Assembly (NCBI RefSeq): GCF_030269325.1
Contig: NZ_BSTD01000004.1
Location: 536,558-600,557, forward strand
DNA length: 64,000 nt
Direction: 5' to 3'
From: Amycolatopsis sp. NBRC 101858
Lineage (GTDB): Bacteria > Actinomycetota > Actinomycetes > Mycobacteriales > Pseudonocardiaceae
In this document: positions 39,286-47,884 of the stretch, piece by piece
Position numbering within the stretch: the first letter of the stretch is position 1
How the letters are laid out: every line of letters begins with the position of its first letter
The notes under the pieces: generated by a model
Databases searched by the model: none
The model's input: only the letters and a program-made list of their open reading frames with translations
Told to the model about the DNA's origin: nothing
Position numbers and translations under genes: made by a program

Positions 39286-41556
39286 ATGAGTTCTCGGAGC
39301 GGGGCCGCATCACCATCCGAAGTGCACAACCACATCGACGGCGGTGCGGCCGGGGCGGTGCTGCAGGCCGGGACGATCACCGGCAACGTGGTGATCGCCG
39401 GTCCGCGGTCGCCGGAACCGGTACCCCGGCAGCTGCCTTCGGCACCGTCGCACTTCACGAGCCGATCCGACGAGTTGGCGGCGTTGGACGAGATCGCCGC
39501 TCAAGAAGCCGACGGGCAGCCCGCACTCGCCGTGCTGATCGGGCCAGGTGGGGTGGGCAAGACCGCCCTCGCCGTCATCTGGGGCGGTCGGTGCGCCGAC
39601 CGCTACCCGGACGGCCAGCTCTACGCCGATCTGCGGGGGTTCTCACCCGGGACCACGGTCCTTCCACAGGATGCGCTCGGTGCGTTCCTTCGCGCATTGG
39701 GCGTCGCGTCCGAGCGAGTGCCGCCGGACCTGGCCGAACAGGCTGGTCTGTTCCGGACGATGACCGCGGGTCGGCGGCTGCTGGTCGTGCTGGACAATGC
39801 ATTTTCTGCGGCTCAGGTACGGCCGCTGATCCCCGCGTCCGCCGGCTGTACGGTGCTGGTGACCAGCCGCCTGCGACTGGACGGGTTGGTCTCCGAAGGC
39901 GCGCGGTTCCTCGACGTGGCCCCGCTTTCCCCGTCGAACGCCGCGGAGCTGGTGGTTCGCGTCCTGGGCCGGACCCGGGTCGTCGGCGAACTCGACAAGG
40001 TCGCCGAGCTGGCCTCGTTGTGCGGGCGGCTGCCGATGGCGCTGCGCGTCGCGGCCGCTCGGTTGGCATCGCGACCCCGATGGCAGGTGGCGCGGGTGGT
40101 GGCCGAACTCGGCGACGAGCGATCGCGGCTGAAGCGGCTGTCATCGGAAGGTGACGCCTCGGTAGCGGCGATGTTCGACTGGTCCTACCGGGCGCTGCCG
40201 GAGACGCCCGCGAAACTGTACCGGCTGCTGAGTGAGTTCCCGGGTGCTTCGTTCGGCATCGACGTGGCGGCGGCAGCGGCCGACCTGGCCGAACCCGCCG
40301 AAGGTTTGCAGGTCCTGGTCGACGCAAGCCTCCTGGAAGAGGTCGACGAGTTCCGCTATCGCTTCCACGATCTCGTCCGGCTGCACGCCCACGCCCAGCA
40401 CGACGGCGACCGAGCCGAGGTCGTGCCGCGAGTAGCGAGCTGGTACCTGCACGCGATGACGCGGGCGAACATGGTCGCCATCCCGATCCGCTGGAGGGTC
40501 AGCCCGGTCTGCGAGCAGTACCGGAACGCGCCGCCGGCGTTCGGCTCGGGGCGGGCCGCCCTCGACTGGCTCGACGAGCAGTTGCCTAACGCCATGGCGG
40601 TCCTCGAGGAAGCGTACGCGCAGCGGCACGACGAGGTGGCGTGGCAGCTGTGCGAGGCGTTGTGGGAGCTGTTCCTGCACCGCAAGCACTTCCCGGAGTG
40701 GCTGCGCTCGCATGAGACGGGGATCGCCGCGGCTCAGCGCTGCGGCAACGTCGTCGCGGAGTCGCGGCTGCGGTGCCAGCTGGGTCGCGCCTACCTGGAC
40801 CTCGGCCGGTTCGAGGCGGCCGACCGGGAATGCGGCCATGCGCTGGAGCTGGCGCGTGGCGCGGGGAGCCGGCACAACGAATCGGTGGCGCTGGACCAGC
40901 TGGGCACCGCGGCGCAGGGACGAGGGGACGTCACAGCGGCGATCGCGTTCTACACCGCGAGCCTGGCTATCGAAATGGAGTTGGGCATAGAACGGGGCGT
41001 CGCGCAACGGCATCGCCGAATCGGCGAAACGCTGGCGAAGGTGGCTCGCGACGGCGAAGCGGCCGACCACCTCGAACTCGCTCGCGGGATGTTCGCCGAC
41101 CTGGGAGACGAGAAGGACGAGGCGAAAGTCCTGGTGGGCCTCGCCCGCTTGGATGCTCGCGCCGGCAACGTCCGTTCGGCGGCCCGGCGCCTGGACCGGG
41201 CACGAAAAGTGCTGGCGGAGTCGGGATCAACGTTCTACCACGCGGACGTGCTGGTCGGCTTCGCCGACTTGGCGGAGTACGACGACGACCCGGCGGCAGC
41301 TCGCGGCTACCTCGCCGAGGCACTGCAGTTGTACGAGCAGGTCGGCGGGCCGCAGGAGGACCGGATCCGGGCTCGGCTGAGGAGCTACGACGCCGAGATC
41401 GCCGAGCCGCCGGCCACCGAGAACCCAGACGTAGCCGGCGACGGCCGCGAGCTCACCGCTCACGACGCCGAGGCCCCCGGAACGGTCGCCGACGACCCAG
41501 CCGCGCCCCGCCAGACCGGCGGCGGCGACGGACAGCCCGGGCAACTCGGTGAATGA
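39286..41556 (+). CDS. NB-ARC/TPR STAND ATPase with N-terminal amyloid signalling motif
   Basis: This 756-residue NLR-like protein starts at ATG 39286 after AGGAG. Residues 17-35, IDGGAAGAVLQAGTITGNV, form an N-terminal amyloid-type motif matching the C-terminus of the divergent cyclase-like protein. Next come the NB-ARC ATPase (P-loop GPGGVGKT at 86-93; Walker B RLLVVLDNA; VLVTSRLRL; LCGRLPMALRVAAARL, equivalent to the GLPL motif), a winged-helix region (LYRLLSEFPGASFGIDVAAAA) and a TPR array from about 430 to 700. In such proteins the repeats sense a ligand, the ATPase oligomerises, and the N-terminal motif recruits the effector. The SARP HTH of AfsR is absent. Confidence 0.9.
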   Translation: MSSRSGAASPSEVHNHIDGGAAGAVLQAGTITGNVVIAGPRSPEPVPRQLPSAPSHFTSRSDELAALDEIAAQEADGQPALAVLIGPGGVGKTALAVIWGGRCADRYPDGQLYADLRGFSPGTTVLPQDALGAFLRALGVASERVPPDLAEQAGLFRTMTAGRRLLVVLDNAFSAAQVRPLIPASAGCTVLVTSRLRLDGLVSEGARFLDVAPLSPSNAAELVVRVLGRTRVVGELDKVAELASLCGRLPMALRVAAARLASRPRWQVARVVAELGDERSRLKRLSSEGDASVAAMFDWSYRALPETPAKLYRLLSEFPGASFGIDVAAAAADLAEPAEGLQVLVDASLLEEVDEFRYRFHDLVRLHAHAQHDGDRAEVVPRVASWYLHAMTRANMVAIPIRWRVSPVCEQYRNAPPAFGSGRAALDWLDEQLPNAMAVLEEAYAQRHDEVAWQLCEALWELFLHRKHFPEWLRSHETGIAAAQRCGNVVAESRLRCQLGRAYLDLGRFEAADRECGHALELARGAGSRHNESVALDQLGTAAQGRGDVTAAIAFYTASLAIEMELGIERGVAQRHRRIGETLAKVARDGEAADHLELARGMFADLGDEKDEAKVLVGLARLDARAGNVRSAARRLDRARKVLAESGSTFYHADVLVGFADLAEYDDDPAAARGYLAEALQLYEQVGGPQEDRIRARLRSYDAEIAEPPATENPDVAGDGRELTAHDAEAPGTVADDPAAPRQTGGGDGQPGQLGE

Positions 41557-41708
41557 CCGGGCGATCAGCGCACGTGCGTCGGCGAACACACGTGTTTCCG
41601 GGTGGATGAGGACGTCCGCCAGCGCCGGGCACTGGTCGTGCCCGGCGCTGGTGAAGCTGCCCTGCGCGCCGGAAGCGAGCGTGTAGCTCCAGAGCAGCGG
41701 CGGGATCG

Positions 41709-42923
41709 TCACCCGGTCGGCCACGTTCCCGGCCGCGGCAGGAGCCGGGGCAGCGGTGCCGGAGAGAGTGGCACGGCTCGCGCCGGTTCACTGAGGCCGA
41801 GCAGGTCGTACATCTCTTTTCGGAGGATTGCGCCCGCTTGTCCTGGACGCGAGGTCAGCAGATCGGCGATGCGGGCGCCGAGCCCGCGGCCCTGCACGTC
41901 GGCAGCCGCGTGCAGCTGGGGGAGGAGCGGTCGCGTCGGCTGCCACAGCGGGGCGTGCTCGGCCAGCACCGCGACCGGGGTGCCCGGCAACAACGGCTGA
42001 CGGCCGTGCGGAATCCGTAGGACGGGAATGCCGATCCCGGCGGCGAACGCACTGACCGAGGTGTAATCGGCCATCACGTAGTCGGCGGCGGCCACCGCGC
42101 CGCGCCAGTCGGTGTGCGGGGCCAGCACCACGAGCCCGGCTTCGATGGCGTCCGAAAGCCAGCCGCGTACTTGCCTGATGCCGTGCTGCGACCAGATCTG
42201 CGGGTGCAGCGACGCAACCACCAGTGAGTCTTCGCACCGCGCCGCCTCGGTGATCTCCCGGAAGATCGCCGGGTTGCTGCCGAAGCCCGACCGGGGGGAC
42301 CAGGTGACCGTGACCAGGATGATTTTCCGATTGTCCACGACGCCGAGCGCCCGCCGGTACACATCGCGATAGGGACCGCTCGCGACGAGGCGGTCGAAGG
42401 CGATGTCTCCGGCGACAACGGCGTGGGGAACGGCCTGCGGGCAGATCTCGGAGAGGAGGTCCAGTTCGCGGTCATGGGTGAGGGCGATCCGGTCGGCGCG
42501 GACCCGGTCGTCGTCCAGCAATTGAGTCGAGTCCAGGCCGGTCACGAGTTCGCCCTCGGCCGCGGTGCGCCAAGGGCGGAACTGCCCGAGGCCGCCACCG
42601 TGCGGAACCAGCAGTACTGGTCCCCGCATTTCCTCGAGGCCGCGAGTGCTCGCGGCGAGAACGAGTCCGTGCCTGGTCCGGCGGGCCTGCCGCGGGGGAA
42701 GGAGGATCCCGCCGCGAGCGCGGACGAATTCGCCGGCGTCAGGACGATCTTCCCCGTCGTCCGGCACGGTGGTGATGTGCTGGATCCGGTAGTCGGCCTC
42801 GATGAGCGGGACGAGGTCTTCGAGCCGGGCCAGCGCGACGATGTGCGGGGCGAGGATCAGCACGGATTCCCCGATCAGGGTCGTCCAGTGCTCGTCTCCG
42901 TCGGGTACTCCGTCGTCGCTCAT
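41709..42923 (-). CDS. GT-B fold glycerophosphotransferase-like protein
   Basis: This 404-residue protein starts at ATG 42923. It resembles CDP-glycerol glycerophosphotransferase/epimerase-like GT-B proteins: VLILAPHIVALARLEDLVP, VLLVPHGGGLGQFRPW, VVAGDIAFDRLV, IILVTVTWSPRSGFG, VVASLHPQIWS and the nucleotide-binding ADYVMADYTSVSAFAAGIGIPVLRIPHG, which parallels the DYSS motif of teichoic acid polymerases. No membrane segment is seen. The start overlaps the stop of a 35-codon ORF. It converges on the STAND gene, with a 152-bp gap (41557-41708). Confidence 0.6.
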   Translation of the reverse strand: MSDDGVPDGDEHWTTLIGESVLILAPHIVALARLEDLVPLIEADYRIQHITTVPDDGEDRPDAGEFVRARGGILLPPRQARRTRHGLVLAASTRGLEEMRGPVLLVPHGGGLGQFRPWRTAAEGELVTGLDSTQLLDDDRVRADRIALTHDRELDLLSEICPQAVPHAVVAGDIAFDRLVASGPYRDVYRRALGVVDNRKIILVTVTWSPRSGFGSNPAIFREITEAARCEDSLVVASLHPQIWSQHGIRQVRGWLSDAIEAGLVVLAPHTDWRGAVAAADYVMADYTSVSAFAAGIGIPVLRIPHGRQPLLPGTPVAVLAEHAPLWQPTRPLLPQLHAAADVQGRGLGARIADLLTSRPGQAGAILRKEMYDLLGLSEPARAVPLSPAPLPRLLPRPGTWPTG

Positions 42924-43027
42924 CGTGGCCACCCCGGACAGCTTGACGCGTAGCGCAGCGCGCGGGCGCGGTCCGGGGTGACGGGCGAGAGCTGGGATCT
43001 GCGGTCGGCGGGGACTTCGACTTTCAC
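42920..43027 (-). CDS. 35-residue ORF translationally coupled to the glycerophosphotransferase-like gene
   Basis: A GTG at 43027, preceded by TCAGGAGGCACTC (a strong Shine-Dalgarno seven bases away), opens a frame of 35 codons: MKVEVPADRRSQLSPVTPDR then ARALRYASSCPGWPR. Its TGA overlaps the ATG of the downstream gene (ATGA), so ribosomes would reinitiate there; the larger gene has no good ribosome site of its own. Whether the peptide has its own function is unknown; it resembles no family I know. Confidence 0.6.
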   Translation of the reverse strand: MKVEVPADRRSQLSPVTPDRARALRYASSCPGWPR

Positions 43028-43389
43028 GAGTGCCTCCTGAAGCGGCGTCGGCGGGCATTGCCGGCGGCTCGGACATGGGTCGACGGCCGCGCGTCGGCGC
43101 GGTCGAGGTACACCGGCCGGCTCGGCATCGGCTCAAGCCGGCGGTGTGGCGCGGACAACCCTGTCCTTGGGAGAGGCACTCGGAGGTCGGCTGGCGGGTT
43201 CGTGGCCCGTTTGCTCGGCCGGGGGGTGGCTCGGAATCACCGATAGGGTGGTTTTCATTCCCCGGGAAGTTGCTCTTGGGTCTCTAGCCGGACGGCGGCA
43301 CCACGCTCCGGTCGGAGAGTCGTATGCTGTCGCCTCGGCAGTAAGTCCGCGCTCGCGTCATGGTGGGTCGGCGGTTATTGCCTTTCAGG

Positions 43390-43419
43390 AGCGGTCCCTG
43401 GTTGCAGCCGGGGGCCGCT
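43390..43419 (+). terminator. Hairpin in the 43028-43436 gap
   Basis: AGCGGTCCC (43390-43398) pairs with GGGGCCGCT (43411-43419) with one wobble, and TCTTT follows on the plus strand. It lies just past the stop of the XRE gene and could end transcripts reading from the left. The remaining sequence of 43028-43389 shows no convincing gene and must hold the promoter of the 35-codon ORF. Confidence 0.35.
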
Positions 43420-43436
43420 TCTTTACGCTGGTCTCA

Positions 43437-44300
43437 TCACTCGTCCAGCCTTTCCAATGTCCGGTCGATCAACGCGGGTGTTTCTTCGGCAGACAGTGCG
43501 GCGTCCTCGAGTCCGAAGAAGATTCGGATGAACTCGGCGGCCTTGACGACACCGGTGACATCGTCGAAGAACTGGTCACCGTCGGGTCGTTCCAGGTTGA
43601 GGAACAGGTCGTTGGGCTGCTCGGACAGCTGGAGCAGCTCGAAGGAGCTCTGCATCCCGTCGACCCAGCCTGCCTGGTACGGCAGGATTCGCAGTGTCAC
43701 GTTGTCCTGCTGGGCAACCGCCCGGAGGTGGTGCAGCTGCAGCCGCCAACCGTCGACATCGGTGATGCGCCGGTGCAGCACCGACTCGTCGAGGATGAAG
43801 AAATGCTGCAGGTCGCCGTCCTCCAGTCGCCTCTGTCGTTCGGCGCGCAGCTTCGCTTTCCGCTCGATGAAGGCCGGGTCGCCGGAGGATTTCTGCGCCA
43901 GTGACCGGGTGTACTCGGGAACCTGGAGCAGTCCCGGTACCAAGTGCAGCTGGTACTGGCGAAGGATGACAGCAGCCGATTCGAGGCCCAGGAACTTGAC
44001 GAACTCCGGGCTGTTGGTGCGTTTGTAAGCGTCCCACCAGCCCGGTTGCTTGCCGGCCTTGGCCATCTGCACGTAGGTCTCCACGCGATCCCGGTCGGTG
44101 ATGCCGTAGTGCAGCAGCAGGGCTTTCAGATCGGTGATCGACAGCCCTACCTGCCCGCCCTCGATGCGGACAAATTTGGACAGAGACCAGTCGAGCGCGT
44201 CGGCGACGTCCTTCTGGGTGAGCTGCAGAGCCTCCCGTGCCTCCCTGATCTCAGCCAACACACGCCGCTGGGAGGCCACTGGCGAGTGTGCCCTAGTCAT
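43437..44300 (-). CDS. XRE family regulator with DUF5753 domain
   Basis: This 287-residue protein has a helix-turn-helix (about 15-70: LQLTQKDVADALDWSLSKFVRIEGGQVGLSITDLKALLLHYGI) and a C-terminal DUF5753 domain (from about 95: SAAVILRQYQLHLVPGLLQVPEYTRSL; VLHRRI; LRILPYQAGWVDGMQSSFELLQL). These regulators form pairs with DUF397 proteins, here encoded just upstream at 44511-44723. Such pairs control development and secondary metabolism in Streptomyces. The promoter region holds two direct copies of GCGTCAGTCT (44361-44370 and 44380-44389). Confidence 0.92.
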   Translation of the reverse strand: MTRAHSPVASQRRVLAEIREAREALQLTQKDVADALDWSLSKFVRIEGGQVGLSITDLKALLLHYGITDRDRVETYVQMAKAGKQPGWWDAYKRTNSPEFVKFLGLESAAVILRQYQLHLVPGLLQVPEYTRSLAQKSSGDPAFIERKAKLRAERQRRLEDGDLQHFFILDESVLHRRITDVDGWRLQLHHLRAVAQQDNVTLRILPYQAGWVDGMQSSFELLQLSEQPNDLFLNLERPDGDQFFDDVTGVVKAAEFIRIFFGLEDAALSAEETPALIDRTLERLDE

Positions 44301-44360
44301 GATCGATTCACTCCTATCGCTCGGGATGTGACGCCCATCAGTATGACATATAGCACATCG

Positions 44361-44389
44361 GCGTCAGTCTTTAGGGCTTGCGTCAGTCT
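44361..44389. promoter_or_regulatory. Direct repeat GCGTCAGTCT upstream of the XRE gene
   Basis: Two exact 10-base copies, 44361-44370 and 44380-44389, are spaced 19 bases start to start, about two helical turns. They lie 61-89 bases upstream of the XRE start and could bind a regulator, possibly the XRE protein itself. Confidence 0.45.
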
Positions 44390-44452
44390 GATACTGGTAT
44401 AGACGCTATCAAGACGTCGGCCGTCCAGCGATCCGACCTGCAGCCGACGCAA

Positions 44453-44495
44453 CTAAGCCCTGGCCAGGCCGTGGAGCGGGCTGACCAGGGCTTAG
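44453..44495 (-). terminator. Hairpin after the DUF397 gene
   Basis: CTAAGCCCTGG (44453-44463) and CCAGGGCTTAG (44485-44495) are perfect 11-base arms around a 21-base loop. It lies 16 bases past the DUF397 stop on the minus strand and would separate that gene from the XRE gene. Confidence 0.6.
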
Positions 44496-44510
44496 AGGTG
44501 GCTGAGGTCG

Positions 44511-44723
44511 CTAGGAGTGTGAGTCGAGGAACGCTTTCCACGCTTCGTGCGTGAAGGACAGCAACGGCCGGGGGAACTTCGAGTCGCGCAGAAACACCCG
44601 TTCGGGCGTGGTGGCGGTCTCGACGCAGTTCTCGTCGTTGCCGCTACCGCTCGCCGAACTCTTGACCCACGTCAAGCCGAGGGGATCGGTCCTGGGTGAA
44701 GCCTGCCCGACCTGCTCGGTCAC
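44511..44723 (-). CDS. DUF397 domain protein
   Basis: This 70-residue protein starts at GTG 44723, after GGAGG six bases upstream. The DUF397 core LTWVKSSASGSGNDENCVETATTPERVFLRDSKFP is clear, although the end (RPLLSFTHEAWKAFLDSHS) is the conserved tryptophan-containing tail. DUF397 proteins are partners, often antagonists, of XRE/DUF5753 regulators, and one lies just downstream. The frame is open further upstream to 44786 but without a better start. Confidence 0.9.
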   Translation of the reverse strand: MTEQVGQASPRTDPLGLTWVKSSASGSGNDENCVETATTPERVFLRDSKFPRPLLSFTHEAWKAFLDSHS

Positions 44724-45083
44724 GTGCGTCCTCCGGTTCTCGAAAGGCGCGTTACCGGCCAGCCGGGCGGCGTCGGGCCGGAGCATCGCGTGCGAATGTT
44801 CGGATCATAACTGCGGAACGTGACGGTTCGGCACCGCCGAGAGAAGGATAACTCATGGTCCACAGGTTTGTTGTGGAGCGATTGCGGGTCAAATCCATGA
44901 CATTTCCGGGACGTTCGTAGTCGATGTGCACGTGCACAATTCCGTGCAACTGAGTGCTCGATCCGGTGTGTCCGAGCTGGGGTGAACCAACCCGCGCTGC
45001 CTGGGGAATCCGGAGTTCCGCTGCGGAGTGGCCACGAATTCCGGTCGCGAAAGAAACCCGGTGAGAAGTGCCGAAGCCGCGGT
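44724..45083. other. Intergenic region with a perfect 14-bp palindrome
   Basis: No gene is seen in these 360 bases. TGTGCACGTGCACA at 44925-44938 is a perfect palindrome and could be an operator. It lies about 200 bases upstream of the DUF397 start and downstream of the MFS stop, so the DUF397 promoter is the natural target. Confidence 0.5.
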
Positions 45084-46598
45084 CTAGAACTCGAGTTGTT
45101 CGGCTTTCCGCGGCATGAGTAGCAGCGCCACGACGGAAACCGCCGCGACTACCAGCAATCCGACGAACACGTAGTGCGTAGCCTCCGCCAGGGCGCCCCT
45201 GACGAACGTCGCCACCGGGGAGTCCGAATGCCCGCCCAGCACCAACGATGTCGCGTCCACGGACGGCGGTAGCTTGCCCGCCACCTCGGCCGGTGGTGAA
45301 GCGAACCGCGAGGCCAACGTCGCGTTCGCGATCGCGCCGAAGACCGCTGCTCCCACCGCGCTGCCCAATGACCTGCTGAACAGGTTCGTCGCCGTCACCA
45401 CGCCTCGGCGGTCCCAGCCCACCACCGACTGGACCGCCACCAAAGTCGGGCTCGACGTCAACCCGAGACCCAGCCCCAGGACGAACGCCGCCAGCGCTGC
45501 CGACCAGATCGACGACGTCGCGTCCAGCAGGGCCACCAGTACCGCGCCGCCGACCACGAACACCGTGCCGATCAACGATGTGTCGCGGAAGCCGATCTTC
45601 AGGTAGATCTTGCCCGCCAGGGATGCCGAGATCGGCCAGCCGACCGTCAGGGCCGCCACCGCGAACCCGGCCACCAGCGCTCCCGCGCCGAGCACGCCCT
45701 GTGCGTACGTCGGCAGGTACGACGTCAGCCCCATCAGGATCGCGCCGACCACCACCGCCAGGAGGTTGCCGCCCACCAGGATGCGGCGGGTGAACACCCA
45801 CAGCGGCAGCACCGGCTCGGCGGCGCGCTTCTCCACCAGCACGAACGCCACCAGCAGCACCGCGCCCGCGACGAAGATCGCCACGCTCGGCACCGAGCCC
45901 CACGCCCACGCCACGCCACCTTCGAGCAGGCCCAGGATCACCAGCGAACACCCGACCGTCAGCAGCGCCGCGCCCGTGTAGTCGACCTTGTGGGGCTTGC
46001 GCTCCACGCGCTCGGTGAAATTGCGGAACAGCATCAGCGCGGCGATCGCACCCAGCGGCAGGTTGATGAAGAAGATCCAGCGCCAGTCGAGGTACTCCGC
46101 GAACACGCCGCCGAGCGTCGGGCCGACCACCGACGCCATGCCCCACACGCTCGCGACGTAGCCCTGCACGCGGGCGCGTTCCTCCACCGTGTAGAGGTCG
46201 CCGATCACCGTCATCGACATCGGCTGGATCGCGCCGGCACCGATGCCCTGCACCGCGCGCGCCGCGATCAGCACCGGCATGCTCCACGCGGCGCCGCACA
46301 GCACCGAGCCGACCAGGAACGCCGCGATCCCGAAGAACATCACCGGACGTCGGCCGAGCACGTCGGCGAACTTGCCGTAGAGCGGGACGGTGACCGCCTG
46401 GGTGAGCAGGTAGACCGAGAACAGCCACGGGAACTGCGAAAACCCGCCGAGGTCGCGCACCACCGACGGGACGGCGGTCGCGATGATCGTGCTGTCCAGG
46501 GCGACCAGGGCGGTGCTCAGCATGACCGCGATCAGCACCGGGCCGCGGTCCGACCGGAAACCGACCCCTTTCGCGCTGGTGGCGGCGGGGGTCGTCAT
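45084..46598 (-). CDS. MFS drug efflux transporter (DHA2 family)
   Basis: The protein has 504 residues from the ATG at 46598 (MTTPAATSAKGVGF); GAGGAG lies about 12 bases upstream, and another ATG at 46625 is possible. It has about 14 membrane helices, motif A at GKFADVLGRRPVMFFG and motif C at SVVGPTLGGVFAEYLDWRWIFFINLP. This is the EmrB/QacA architecture of multidrug exporters. No regulator adjoins it. Compared with the pump at 18435-19922 it is only distantly similar, so the two are not a recent duplication. Confidence 0.93.
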   Translation of the reverse strand: MTTPAATSAKGVGFRSDRGPVLIAVMLSTALVALDSTIIATAVPSVVRDLGGFSQFPWLFSVYLLTQAVTVPLYGKFADVLGRRPVMFFGIAAFLVGSVLCGAAWSMPVLIAARAVQGIGAGAIQPMSMTVIGDLYTVEERARVQGYVASVWGMASVVGPTLGGVFAEYLDWRWIFFINLPLGAIAALMLFRNFTERVERKPHKVDYTGAALLTVGCSLVILGLLEGGVAWAWGSVPSVAIFVAGAVLLVAFVLVEKRAAEPVLPLWVFTRRILVGGNLLAVVVGAILMGLTSYLPTYAQGVLGAGALVAGFAVAALTVGWPISASLAGKIYLKIGFRDTSLIGTVFVVGGAVLVALLDATSSIWSAALAAFVLGLGLGLTSSPTLVAVQSVVGWDRRGVVTATNLFSRSLGSAVGAAVFGAIANATLASRFASPPAEVAGKLPPSVDATSLVLGGHSDSPVATFVRGALAEATHYVFVGLLVVAAVSVVALLLMPRKAEQLEF

Positions 46599-46723
46599 CG
46601 GCGGGCTGCTCCTCGGGGCGGTCATGAAGGGGATCAACTACTTTGCAATCCTAAGCATTCCATCCGAGGGTCGAGTACCCCAGTGAATTTCCGTCACCGT
46701 GCGATGCGCGGAAGATGGGTGCG

Positions 46724-47884
46724 ATGAGCGACTGGATCAGGCCGATCGATCAGGGGTGGGTGGTCCGCGACGCGGTGCCCGGGCCCGACGTCGACGAGTT
46801 CGCCGAACCCGACCGCGTCGTCGCGGCGCTGGCCGCGCCCGGCGCCGTGGACAGCCTGCTGGCCGTGCAGCACCCGGCCCGCACGCCCGCGGCGCTGGCG
46901 CGCGGGCTCGACCTGACTGCGGCGGTCCCGGTCGCGCGGGCCGTGCTCGAGCGGCTCCGCAAGCGGTTCTACCGGCCGGTGCGCGAGTTCGTCGCGCCGT
47001 ACCGGATCGACGGGCCGGACGGCGCCGCGCTCGGGTTGCTGTGCCTGGTCGACCCGGCCGCGGTGACCGACGACGGCGCCGCGCGCGTCCGGCACACCGA
47101 GGACGTCTACGCCGAGGTCGTCGCCGAGCGCGCGGCCGTGCTGGCGGGCTTGGGCTGCGCGACGAGCGCGGCGATGCTCGTCCCGGCGTCCGGCGGCGAC
47201 CTGCTGACCGAGCAGGTCGAACGGGCCTGCGCCGGCCTCGGCCTGCCCGATCTGTCCACTTCGGACGCGGCCGGGCGGCGGCACGAGCTGTGGGTGGTGC
47301 CGGCGGGCCCGCTGCAGAGCCGGCTGCTGGCCGCGGTCGCCGCCACCGAACTGCTGGTCGCCGACGGCAACCACCGGGTGGCCGCGGCGTCGGCGGCCGG
47401 CCACGACGCGCTGCTGGCCCTGGTCACGGCGGGCCCGCAGCTGCGGATCGGCGCGATCAACCGGGTCCTGACGGGCACCGGGCTCGGCCCCGAGGACCTG
47501 GTGTCGCGGTGGTCCGCGGCCGGCCTGGACGTCCGGTACGACGAGCACGCGGTGCCCGTCACAGGCGAGGTGGTGGTCCGCGCCGGCTCGGCGGTGCTGC
47601 GGGTCCCGCTCCCGGAGCTGCCGGAGCCGGCGCCGGTGATCGACCACGAGATCGTCGAGCGGGTGCTGTTCGCCGAGGCGCTCGGGGTGGATCCGGACGG
47701 GCCGTGCGTGCAGCCGCTGCCCGCCGGCCGCCCCGCGCCGCCCGACGCGGACGCGGTGGTCCTGCTCGCGCCGGTGCGGTACGCGGATGTCCTCGCGGTG
47801 CACGCGGCCGGGCGCCGGATGCCGCGGAAGGCCACCTACTTCACGCCGAAGCCGCGCAGCGGGCTCGTGCTGGCGGAGCTCTAG
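46724..47884 (+). CDS. DUF1015 family protein
   Basis: This 386-residue protein belongs to a widespread family of unknown function. Family motifs are ADGNHRVAAASAAGHDALLALV near the middle and RMPRKATYFTPKPRSGLV at the C-terminus. It has no signal peptide or membrane segment. An ATG at 46715 is an alternative start. It ends convergently with the toroid protein, sharing CTAG as the two stop codons, which makes a long antisense transcript likely if neither terminates. Confidence 0.88.
   Translation: MSDWIRPIDQGWVVRDAVPGPDVDEFAEPDRVVAALAAPGAVDSLLAVQHPARTPAALARGLDLTAAVPVARAVLERLRKRFYRPVREFVAPYRIDGPDGAALGLLCLVDPAAVTDDGAARVRHTEDVYAEVVAERAAVLAGLGCATSAAMLVPASGGDLLTEQVERACAGLGLPDLSTSDAAGRRHELWVVPAGPLQSRLLAAVAATELLVADGNHRVAAASAAGHDALLALVTAGPQLRIGAINRVLTGTGLGPEDLVSRWSAAGLDVRYDEHAVPVTGEVVVRAGSAVLRVPLPELPEPAPVIDHEIVERVLFAEALGVDPDGPCVQPLPAGRPAPPDADAVVLLAPVRYADVLAVHAAGRRMPRKATYFTPKPRSGLVLAEL

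Noticed and set aside
41227..41724. A 165-codon open frame on the minus strand (MADRVTIPPLLWSYTLASGA and on) that begins inside the end of the glycerophosphotransferase-like gene
   Set aside because: Its first 55 codons look plausible, but the rest runs antisense through 330 bases of the STAND gene's 3' end. No family is recognised and the STAND gene is better supported.
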